A stretch of DNA of 64,000 nt, taken from the NCBI GenBank assembly GCA_045124055.1, contig JBGVKZ010000046.1:59967-123966 (forward strand), in the 5' to 3' direction. The position numbers were made by a program, and so were the translations under genes. The notes below the pieces were generated by a model. The model saw nothing but the letters and a program-made list of their open reading frames with translations. It did not search any database and was not told where the DNA came from. This DNA comes from CALZKI01 sp045124055 (GTDB lineage Bacteria; Bacillota; Clostridia; Lachnospirales; Lachnospiraceae). Of this stretch, positions 53,648 to 61,379 are shown one piece after another; position 1 is the first letter of the stretch; every line of letters begins with the position of its first letter.

Positions 53648-55014
53648 ATCCGCTCCTGTCCATACTGTTTTGCTACGTCTCTACTTTCTTTTAAAAGGCA
53701 TTTTTGAGTTTCTATAAATATATCCATTATTTGCATTACACTATACTTCTTCACATCTATTGCCTCACCAAAATTAACAATACACCTTTGCTTTCCCATT
53801 TTTTCAAACCATAAAATTGATATTGGTTGAATTATTGCATTTGTTGATACTGCCAATTTGATAAACGAATCTTCAAATTTTCCAAAATCAATTTCTTGGT
53901 TTTTCAAAGTAGTTCCTTCTGGAAATATACCGATTTTCCCTTTAATGTTGGAATACTTTACTATGTCCATAAGCGATTTTGTATTATCAGCCGTACTCTT
54001 ATCGCAGATTCTTTCAATAGGGAAATATCTCAGTTCTCTAAATAGCCATGCGGTTATTCTACACAAATACGGATTTTTACTATTGTTAAATATACTATCT
54101 TTTGCCTCAAAAAAACGTTTTAACGCGGCATAGCGAATAGGTTCATTTATTATTGTTGTTATAATCATGGGGTCAAGTGTACTCCTGTGATTAGACGCAT
54201 ATATTACACCTGTACTATCTGCTTTATTTAATCGCTCTTGACTTAACACAATTGGTCTATACTTCCACCTAATAACAAATCTTAATTTCAATAATTTATT
54301 ATATAAACGGTCTGAAATAGCTATTTCATTGTATAATTTCCATTTACTTTTTCCTAATAAATTGGCAATAATATCGCATACTTCATGATAACTAAAATCA
54401 TCCAATCTCTTAATGTTTTTATTTTCCTTTATTCCCTTATTATGTTTTCCTGATACACAGATACATTTCACGTCGCAATTAGATAGGGCTTCGATTATTA
54501 AAGGCTTATCCTCAAAAACAACTTCTGGATATGAACCTATCATTCCTTTCAGTTTTAAATCATCATTTTCATAAAATTTAAATCTATTACAAGGAATAAA
54601 ACATCCATTGCTCCAATATTGTAAATACATCAACACTCTTACCGCTTTTCCTAGTATATTTCTCTCAGTTGATCTTATTTTTGATGTATGTATTTCAATG
54701 CGATGTCCCTGTTTTTTCAGAATGCGCATTGTCTTCGCTACTTTAGGAAAAAACATCCAAGGCATTGAATATACAATATATCTGGGACTTATCCAAAACT
54801 TATCTACTATTCTTTTTACATGCTTATCTGCATCTTCATCAGAATATCCACGTTTGATTAGTACGTTTTTACAATCGAATAAGCTCTCAAGTTCCAATTC
54901 ATTTTCATGAATAACATCCATATTGTATTTTTTCTTAAAATATGGAATTGCATGCCTATCAATAAATCTACGATAATCACAAACTGTGGCATCGTTATCT
55001 AGTATTATCTTCAT
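53644..55014 (-). CDS. HAD phosphatase-like / PlsC acyltransferase fusion
   Basis: A 456-residue two-domain protein. Residues 1-215 form a HAD-like domain: LDNDATVCD gives the DxDxT nucleophile motif, IEIHTSK motif II and VVFEDKP motif IV, all intact. Residues 230-456 are a PlsC domain with NHRSTLDP and FPEGTTL. Fusions of a HAD phosphatase and a PlsC domain are known elsewhere and could couple acylation and dephosphorylation of a glycerol- or sugar-phosphate lipid. This is the most canonical PlsC in the cluster. It is coupled to the ligase and ACP genes downstream. Confidence 0.85.
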   Translation of the reverse strand: MKIILDNDATVCDYRRFIDRHAIPYFKKKYNMDVIHENELELESLFDCKNVLIKRGYSDEDADKHVKRIVDKFWISPRYIVYSMPWMFFPKVAKTMRILKKQGHRIEIHTSKIRSTERNILGKAVRVLMYLQYWSNGCFIPCNRFKFYENDDLKLKGMIGSYPEVVFEDKPLIIEALSNCDVKCICVSGKHNKGIKENKNIKRLDDFSYHEVCDIIANLLGKSKWKLYNEIAISDRLYNKLLKLRFVIRWKYRPIVLSQERLNKADSTGVIYASNHRSTLDPMIITTIINEPIRYAALKRFFEAKDSIFNNSKNPYLCRITAWLFRELRYFPIERICDKSTADNTKSLMDIVKYSNIKGKIGIFPEGTTLKNQEIDFGKFEDSFIKLAVSTNAIIQPISILWFEKMGKQRCIVNFGEAIDVKKYSVMQIMDIFIETQKCLLKESRDVAKQYGQERI

Positions 55015-55019
55015 TACTT

Positions 55020-55970
55020 TTATTCCTCACATCGTACATTTTCCCGCAAATAGCTAACCAAATCGTATCTCATATCCTCTTCCCGTCTTACCAACACGTC
55101 TGCAAATATATGTGCATTCTTTCCATCAACATGTACTCCGTCCACAAACTCATACGCCCCCTTCGGAGTGGTAACACCATGCCCCGGATAGTAAGTTACC
55201 TCCTCATCCCATACGTCCTTGTGCCACTTCTGGCATTCATAAATCTGCTTTCTTACTTCCAGCCAATCCTTTCGTGGATTGGCCGACAAATCTGCTCTCT
55301 TTACAGGTGGTACATGCTCCTCCATGATTTCCCACACTATAGTAGACATTTCATCACGCAAAATATCCATAGCTTCATACTTATCATACTGCGATAAATC
55401 CATCGGCTCTCCTACCCTTACATATATAGTATCCGAACCTATATCATTAAACGTAATAAGTGGAACCACCTTGACTCCCAACTCCTTGTTTAGTATGTAT
55501 GGGCTGGCAAACAGTGGCTGAATCAATTGATTCTCTGTATTGTTATAGCCTCCTTCTGCGAAAAGTACCACGCTACTTCCCGCACGAAGAATGTATTTCA
55601 TTTTCTCTATTGCAGCTTTGCGGCTTTCTGCATCCAGACGATTCACATAAATCATTCCATTTGCCCACATAGCAAGAAAAACCGGATTATGCAACATCTG
55701 TTCAGTAGTGCCCTGCAACATATAAACATTCCTATCGATGGATGCCAAGACAGAAATTGCATCCTCGTCAAAAGAATGATTTGCCACGAAAACATAAGAT
55801 TCATTTTTGTCTAATTGCGGGTAGTTTTCAATAATAATACGTCGCTTTGTACAACACCTTAAGATTGTTCTCCAAGGTGTACTCACTAATCGTCTTATTT
55901 TTATTCCGAAATCTGATGTGAAGTTGTCAACTGTTGCTGTTATGTATCGATCTAATCCTGTGTGAAACAT
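55020..55970 (-). CDS. PlsC-type acyltransferase H
   Basis: A 316-residue PlsC-family protein. The HX4D motif is NHSFDED. The second motif is FAEGGYN, where the usual proline is alanine. The late segment STIVWEIMEEHVP resembles the cluster's ATLKWEIWE signature. AAAGGA lies ahead of the ATG at a long spacing. It ends 6 nt before the start of the HAD-PlsC fusion gene. Acceptor unknown. Confidence 0.8.
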   Translation of the reverse strand: MFHTGLDRYITATVDNFTSDFGIKIRRLVSTPWRTILRCCTKRRIIIENYPQLDKNESYVFVANHSFDEDAISVLASIDRNVYMLQGTTEQMLHNPVFLAMWANGMIYVNRLDAESRKAAIEKMKYILRAGSSVVLFAEGGYNNTENQLIQPLFASPYILNKELGVKVVPLITFNDIGSDTIYVRVGEPMDLSQYDKYEAMDILRDEMSTIVWEIMEEHVPPVKRADLSANPRKDWLEVRKQIYECQKWHKDVWDEEVTYYPGHGVTTPKGAYEFVDGVHVDGKNAHIFADVLVRREEDMRYDLVSYLRENVRCEE

Positions 55971-56037
55971 ATATTTTGATTCCTTTCCAATGTATATCTA
56001 ATACTCGATACCATTGAAATTTTTACTCGTAGTTCTC

Positions 56038-57807
56038 TTAAAATACCTCTATTATTCCGTCAATGTCATTTTTTATAAACTGAATATCCCTTTTTCCAGA
56101 ATGAGCACTTGGGAAAGTTTCTCTTATACAAAAATTATAAGGAACTGCCTCTGACATATTCATAATGTCCATAACAGTCTTTTGGATATCTACAAAATAT
56201 TCCATTTGTTTTTCGGGATGCTGGCCTAATAAAGCCCGAACCTCATTTTCCCAAACAATATGTGCTACTAATTTTGCTTCATCATAAGGGTGCTTTTGCA
56301 CTTCACATAATTTCACCTTATCAGAGGACAAGACAGCTCGTTCAATATCAAAATTATATATTTTCTTATCATTGATTATCGAATAATCACTCTTTCTTCC
56401 TAATACCACAAGGCTACCATCTTCATGCATGTAACCAATATCACCAGTCTGACTCCAACGGTTACCTTTTTCATCAATGTAAAAGAACTTATTAGTAGCG
56501 TCTGGATTATTAAAATACCCAATCATTCCGATTTCAGTCTTAACTAAAATATTTCCCCGTTGCCCATATTTCAGTTCATTATAATCATCATCAAAAATAG
56601 CAACTGTTGTAATATCCGGAAGTGGAATACCAGAGGCCGCATTTGAAAATTTGTGTGCTGTTATATCTGTTGTTACAGTTGCGCCACACTCACATTCACC
56701 ATAACCATTTAAAAGTCGAGCATTTGAGCCATGGTTTTTAAAAACATTCTCGATATTTTCAATATCTTTCTCTGTTAACGGCTCTCCGCCTTCAACAGGA
56801 TATTTCAAGAATGTCAAAGACTTCCCTTTGAGTAATTTTAAACTTTTTTCAAAAGTAAATCCCTGGTACATGGATGTATTCGTCAGTATATATTCTGGCT
56901 TAAATTTCAAGACATTCTTAATAAACACGTTGTGTTCAAACCTCGGATCTATGCATACACATACGCCATACGATAACGGGAAATTAATTCCCAAACTCAG
57001 ACCTGTCGAATGCCACGGTGGAATGTTCTGATATACCTTTTGTTTTCTACAAATATCAAAACCTGAATTTCCATATGCATTAATCAATTTTTGGAAACTA
57101 TCAACAGACAATACAATACCCTTAGAGGCTCCGGTCGTTCCGCTTGAATAAACCATAGCTTGAGGCTTCTGTAATTCATAAATATCAACTGATACTTCTT
57201 GGCAACTTGCACCACGCTTGATGAAGTCTCTCCAAGATATCTCATTTTCTCTATTATCTACTTTGTATTTGGGAGATAGAAACTTAATAAAAGATGAATT
57301 CATCATAGGCAAAACAATAACCTTTTTGCTCTTGTCATTATTTAATCGTTCTTTGAACTTAGGAAGAAATTTATCCACCATTATAATAATCTTACTTTTG
57401 CATTCATCAATACGACCTGCAAGTTCGTCGGGCGTATAAAATGGCGAAATCACATTTGCAATTGCACCAATCTTACTAATTGCATAAAATGCATAAATAA
57501 CCTCAGGAGTCGTTGTAGAACAAATGGTTACAAAATCACCTTTGTTTACATCAAATGCCTTCAAGGACTTAGCAACAATATCAATATTCTTAATGAGTTC
57601 ACCAAAAGTAATCTTACTACCAAAATATTCAATAGCTATCTCTTGGGGAAAAGCTTCATTATTTTTTATTAAACCTTGATATGGTGTGGTATCTATGAAA
57701 AAGTTACGTTTTTCAACATTTTCATAAAAATGTTCCCACGGTTTGTCGACAGAAGCATATCCAGTTTTTCTAATTAATGGATTTTCCTTTATTTCTTCTT
57801 TATACAT
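56038..57807 (-). CDS. Adenylate-forming ligase 4
   Basis: An AMP-binding enzyme of about 589 residues. The P-loop is YSSGTTGASKG, then NGYGECECGA (an unusual cysteine-rich A5 region), SQTGDIGYM and the hinge LGRKSDYSIIND. The catalytic lysine is in HSGKRDIQF. The N-terminus TGYASVDKPWEHFY matches the signature of ligases 1 and 5. The start is either ATG at 57807 or TTG at 57813; both use the same AAGGA. A truncated ligase start lies just upstream and overlaps it. Substrate unknown. Confidence 0.83.
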   Translation of the reverse strand: MYKEEIKENPLIRKTGYASVDKPWEHFYENVEKRNFFIDTTPYQGLIKNNEAFPQEIAIEYFGSKITFGELIKNIDIVAKSLKAFDVNKGDFVTICSTTTPEVIYAFYAISKIGAIANVISPFYTPDELAGRIDECKSKIIIMVDKFLPKFKERLNNDKSKKVIVLPMMNSSFIKFLSPKYKVDNRENEISWRDFIKRGASCQEVSVDIYELQKPQAMVYSSGTTGASKGIVLSVDSFQKLINAYGNSGFDICRKQKVYQNIPPWHSTGLSLGINFPLSYGVCVCIDPRFEHNVFIKNVLKFKPEYILTNTSMYQGFTFEKSLKLLKGKSLTFLKYPVEGGEPLTEKDIENIENVFKNHGSNARLLNGYGECECGATVTTDITAHKFSNAASGIPLPDITTVAIFDDDYNELKYGQRGNILVKTEIGMIGYFNNPDATNKFFYIDEKGNRWSQTGDIGYMHEDGSLVVLGRKSDYSIINDKKIYNFDIERAVLSSDKVKLCEVQKHPYDEAKLVAHIVWENEVRALLGQHPEKQMEYFVDIQKTVMDIMNMSEAVPYNFCIRETFPSAHSGKRDIQFIKNDIDGIIEVF

Positions 57808-57809
57808 AA

Positions 57810-57929
57810 TCAAATCATCCTTCTGTGTTCATAAATGCTGCAATTGGGTATGGACAAGTTTTTATCTTCTTCGCTATACCATTTCAGCCATGGCTTATCT
57901 ATTGATAGGTAGCCTGTTAGTTTTTTCAT
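57810..57929 (-). pseudogene. N-terminal remnant of a further ligase
   Basis: A 39-codon frame with its own GGAGACTGCA ribosome site that reads MKKLTGYLSIDKPWLKWYSE, then DKNLSIPNCSIYE, then a stop. It matches the first 35 residues of ligases 1 and 5. The rest of that gene is missing and ligase 4 begins at once. It looks like the stub left by a deletion or recombination between ligase genes, and may now act as a leader peptide for ligase 4. Confidence 0.75.
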
Positions 57930-57971
57930 TGCAGTCTCCTTTTACCAATAATTCACAAAAACAATGTACTT

Positions 57972-58922
57972 TTACCAAAAAACTTTATATTCAAAGTGCA
58001 ATTCCGGCTTTTCTATATGCCAATGAAATGTCGTTTGTAATTCATTTTCTTTCGGTGCTTCTGTTCTTGAATTCATAACACTAGCAGAAAGCTTCTGCGT
58101 ATATACCTTTCTAACATTTTTGTCTTCTATCTTTAAATGTACATAAAGATTTTCTATTGGTGCTATTACTTCAGTCGAGAAAAAATTCTGAAAATGCTGA
58201 TACTTATTACTCATTATTGCTTTAACACAGAATTCAACCTCTTCATCCATTTCCAAAATGTGATCAAAAACCACGTTATAGTTAATATTTGTATCCTGCA
58301 TATTTATTTTTTGAATTTTTACTTTATCGCTTAACGAACTCAACTCCACAGTTTCATCCGCAAACCATGTAATTCTGTTGTGGATACAATTTTTACCTCC
58401 CTTTACAACTTTTGTTCTACATGTTTTTATAAAAACAATATGTGTATCATATACATAATAATCATTGTCTATTTTTATATGCTCAACATTATACGAAGCA
58501 GGAAATTGCACATCTTTACCTCTTTCAAAACCACCTTTTATTCTTTTTAAAATTTCTTGTCTTGCATCTTGTTCATTTTTATCAACAATATCAATATATA
58601 CTATTGGCGATAATAATCCTGTGACATTAATAGCCTCAATACGTATAGGTATTATATTACTTTCGTTTAAATGCATCTGTTCAGCCAACTTTGCTGTCCA
58701 TTCAGCTTCGCACCATTTCGATTTCAAATAATTCTTTGACAAAACAACTATTAGTTTTTTACACTCTATTAAACTTTCATTTATTTTAGAGATAAAATTA
58801 TCTCCTGCCTGAAAATCCCACTCTTGGATGGTAACAGAATAGTTTTCTTCCTCGAGAATTTTAGCAATCCATGTTGCGTGTTTTACATCTGTTCCTGTAT
58901 AACTTATAAAAAAATCCTTCAT
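57972..58922 (-). CDS. TIR-domain protein with beta-rich C-terminal half
   Basis: A 316-residue protein. Residues 1-135 form a TIR domain: FISYTGTD box 1, the IQEWDFQAGDNF loop, and SKWCEAEW at 68-75 with Glu74 at the position of the NADase catalytic glutamate. Many bacterial TIR domains degrade NAD or make signalling nucleotides in antiphage defence. The C-terminal 170 residues are beta-rich with no family I recognise (ITWFADETVELSSL, then HWHIEKPELHFEYKVFW) and could be a sensor or ligand-binding domain. AAGGAGG lies 7 nt before the ATG at 58922. It sits in the middle of the lipid genes. Confidence 0.85.
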   Translation of the reverse strand: MKDFFISYTGTDVKHATWIAKILEEENYSVTIQEWDFQAGDNFISKINESLIECKKLIVVLSKNYLKSKWCEAEWTAKLAEQMHLNESNIIPIRIEAINVTGLLSPIVYIDIVDKNEQDARQEILKRIKGGFERGKDVQFPASYNVEHIKIDNDYYVYDTHIVFIKTCRTKVVKGGKNCIHNRITWFADETVELSSLSDKVKIQKINMQDTNINYNVVFDHILEMDEEVEFCVKAIMSNKYQHFQNFFSTEVIAPIENLYVHLKIEDKNVRKVYTQKLSASVMNSRTEAPKENELQTTFHWHIEKPELHFEYKVFW

Positions 58923-58976
58923 AACAACACCTCCTTCATTCCTATTTGCACTCAAAATCTATAATTTCACAATCAC

Positions 58977-59795
58977 TTACTTGGGATAATACCGACACTT
59001 CAATACATCTTCTAACGTAACCGAAGTATTCTTCTCACCAAATATTTGATTTAAAAATGTCTCACTACAATCATCTAAATCTGACCTTTTGTGTTTGCCT
59101 TGTTTTTCCCAAATTTCCCACTTTAGCGTTGCCATTTCATCTCTTAAAATCTGTGTCAATATACTTTTATCCATCTTTGTACGCAGATGATTATCAACTT
59201 TTCTTCCGATATTTACAAAATATTTTTTACCATATCTCTCTATCGCAACCGGGACTATTGTAGACTCACTTTTTATTGCTATATCTGCAGTTCCCCAGAA
59301 TAATGGCATAACCGGAAGACTTTCATATATGTTCCATGCACCTTCCGGAAAAATCATCAAACCACCTCCGCTTTTTAAAAGTTCAATTGCTTTTTCTTTT
59401 GCAATATTTCTATCCATCTTATTATCACTTTCAAAACAGATTACCCCATTTAACCACAAAAGAAATCCATCAAAATTAATGTATATTTCTCTTGGGTCTG
59501 CTAAAAACAGATAGCAAGGATCAGCAATAGCTTCAAATAGTGTCTCAATATCAAAACCACCAATATGTGTACATGCATATATTACAGGTGTTTCTTTTTT
59601 ATCTCTCCTATCTGCAACAACGTTCAATTCAAGTTTTCTTATTTTTCTCAACAAGTGTATTCCGGGCAGCAACATTCTATGGAACATATTATGTGTTAAA
59701 ATATGTTTCATAACACCTTTGTGTTTCTCATATTTTCGATACCTTGAAGTAATATGTTGTTGTGTAATCTTCTTTACAAAATTGTCATAAACCAT
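58977..59795 (-). CDS. PlsC-type acyltransferase I
   Basis: A 272-residue PlsC-family protein with THIGGFD as HX4D motif (the usual Asn is Thr) and FPEGAWN. It carries the shared signature MATLKWEIWEK near residue 225 and is the closest intact relative of the pseudogene E. The ATG at 59795 is chosen by alignment with that pseudogene; longer in-frame extensions to 59975 give an arginine-rich stretch unlike a protein start. The ribosome site is weak at this start, so the choice is not firm. Confidence 0.78.
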   Translation of the reverse strand: MVYDNFVKKITQQHITSRYRKYEKHKGVMKHILTHNMFHRMLLPGIHLLRKIRKLELNVVADRRDKKETPVIYACTHIGGFDIETLFEAIADPCYLFLADPREIYINFDGFLLWLNGVICFESDNKMDRNIAKEKAIELLKSGGGLMIFPEGAWNIYESLPVMPLFWGTADIAIKSESTIVPVAIERYGKKYFVNIGRKVDNHLRTKMDKSILTQILRDEMATLKWEIWEKQGKHKRSDLDDCSETFLNQIFGEKNTSVTLEDVLKCRYYPK

Positions 59796-59959
59796 ATTTT
59801 TATTTATCTTCTGCTCCTCTAATGACCAATATTTCGTACTCAAAATTAAACTTCGAATCACGTATCCCTTAACTCTCCCTGTGATTTGCCCTCTCCCCAA
59901 AGTTAAATCCCGAACTAAAACCTTGATTTTACTATTTACATTTTCTCTGCATCGACAGA

Positions 59960-60028
59960 TTACTTGTATAACCAAAGTTTACTAGGTGCAGGTGTAGGTG
60001 GGGGATTTGGATCAAAAAATAACCTCAT
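59960..60028 (-). CDS. Possible 22-residue proline-rich microprotein
   Basis: A short frame starting MRLFFDPNPPPTPAP and ending SKLWLYK. It begins 11 nt after the stop of the membrane protein gene and has AGG 9 nt upstream of the ATG. The amino-acid make-up is not random-looking, but such a short frame can occur by chance. It could be a coupled small peptide of the membrane protein. Confidence 0.3.
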   Translation of the reverse strand: MRLFFDPNPPPTPAPSKLWLYK

Positions 60029-60039
60029 AATACACAACC

Positions 60040-60549
60040 TCACTTTCCCCAAAATAAAATTACATAAGTTATAAGCAAAATCAAAAAATTGATATATGTA
60101 ACAATATTCAATACATGATGTGCTTTTCGTTTATTTATATTTGTCTCGTAATACGTTTCCGCACACTTTTTATAGGTTCTAAACAACATCCCGCTAATAT
60201 ATTCATTCATTTCTTTTTCCATATTTTGATTATTATCCAAACTTATGATTTTATCCTTGATATCATCTTCAATTAAATTTACCGGAAAATCCCTATATTT
60301 AAACTTAAAAGAAAAATACGCTTTGAAGGTGTATAATATCTGCATCAGAAATAGACATATAGAAATTACTTGTAATATCATCAATACCCTTTCATTTATT
60401 GCACACGACTTCATATTTTCAATGCCATATATAAGCAACCCGGCAGTTGCAGATAGTATGGTAAACGTAGTGCCAATTTTTCCATCATAGTAATTTCTAA
60501 TTGCGACTTCATGCTCATACAGTTCTTTGTATAACATCCAAAATTCCAT
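60040..60549 (-). CDS. Small multi-pass membrane protein, effector-like layout
   Basis: A 169-residue protein with three to four membrane helices: about 24-43, 55-78 and a final one near 145-168. A cytoplasmic segment of about 65 residues lies between. This layout (helix pair, soluble helical linker, terminal helix with NKRKAHHVLN before it) recalls SLATT-like and Pycsar-effector membrane proteins of defence systems, but I see no diagnostic motif and the resemblance is only in shape. The ATG at 60549 follows GGGAGGG. An upstream extension of 13 codons is less likely. Confidence 0.65.
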   Translation of the reverse strand: MEFWMLYKELYEHEVAIRNYYDGKIGTTFTILSATAGLLIYGIENMKSCAINERVLMILQVISICLFLMQILYTFKAYFSFKFKYRDFPVNLIEDDIKDKIISLDNNQNMEKEMNEYISGMLFRTYKKCAETYYETNINKRKAHHVLNIVTYINFLILLITYVILFWGK

Positions 60550-60595
60550 AGTCCCTCCCAAGTCAAACTTTGAACAAATAACATTCAAACTAGGT

Positions 60596-61363
60596 TTATC
60601 TGTGTGTTCTTCTCAACACATACTCCGGTTTGTTTTCCTTGCCTCTAATTACCGACATCTCATATTCAAAATTAAACTTCGGATATTCCGCAACTCTCTT
60701 TTTCACCATCTCTTCAAATTCTACTTTCATTTCGTCAGTCCGTTTTTGCATTGGGAACATCTCCCAAATATCCCACTTCAATGTAGCCATTGCTTCTTCA
60801 AGCAGTTCAATTCCTTCCTGCTTACTCATATCCGTATTTATATAAATTGCCTCTCCATATTTGGCATAACAACAATCCGGATGATATTCCAGTATCAAAG
60901 GAATAATCGGCACTCCAGTCTGTTTTGCAAGGTCGATAATTCCCCAATTAAGCGGAAGCATCGGCTTACTGGGTGTCAGATTCCATGTCCCCTCCGGACA
61001 CATCAGCAGACTCTTCCCTCCACGCAGAATTTTTAACATTTTCTGCAAGCTTTTCTTTTTGTTTTTCTTACTCTTTCTGTCCACATATACAACGCCGTTC
61101 AGTAAGAAAAAGATTCTATCTATAAGTTCTAAAGACTGCTTACCCACAAGAAAATAAAAATGATCTTTTATCACGTCACTGGACACGGGTCCATCCGATA
61201 CACATGAATGGTTGATTGCAAATAACTTATTTCCTTCTACCTTGGGCATAGAATTGAATATTTTTATAGGGGTATAGATTCTTCCTTTCACTGCTTTTAG
61301 CATAAGTGGGTGTATCGCTTTTCGGATTTTGTTTGGAAAATCAAATTTGCTTTCTGTCTGCAT
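60596..61363 (-). CDS. PlsC-type acyltransferase J
   Basis: A 255-residue PlsC-family protein and the most compact in the cluster. The HX4D motif is NHSCVSD, and the second motif is CPEGTWN. It has the ATLKWDIWEMFP signature near 200. GGGAG lies 7 nt before the ATG at 61363. It follows ligase 5 by 16 nt, so these first two genes of the cluster probably act as a pair: the ligase activates and the acyltransferase transfers. Confidence 0.8.
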   Translation of the reverse strand: MQTESKFDFPNKIRKAIHPLMLKAVKGRIYTPIKIFNSMPKVEGNKLFAINHSCVSDGPVSSDVIKDHFYFLVGKQSLELIDRIFFLLNGVVYVDRKSKKNKKKSLQKMLKILRGGKSLLMCPEGTWNLTPSKPMLPLNWGIIDLAKQTGVPIIPLILEYHPDCCYAKYGEAIYINTDMSKQEGIELLEEAMATLKWDIWEMFPMQKRTDEMKVEFEEMVKKRVAEYPKFNFEYEMSVIRGKENKPEYVLRRTHR

Positions 61364-61379
61364 ATACACTCTCCCTTCT

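Noticed and set aside
59796..59975. N-terminal extension of acyltransferase I
   Set aside because: The stretch is arginine-rich and unlike other PlsC starts; alignment with the pseudogene E begins at the internal ATG at 59795.
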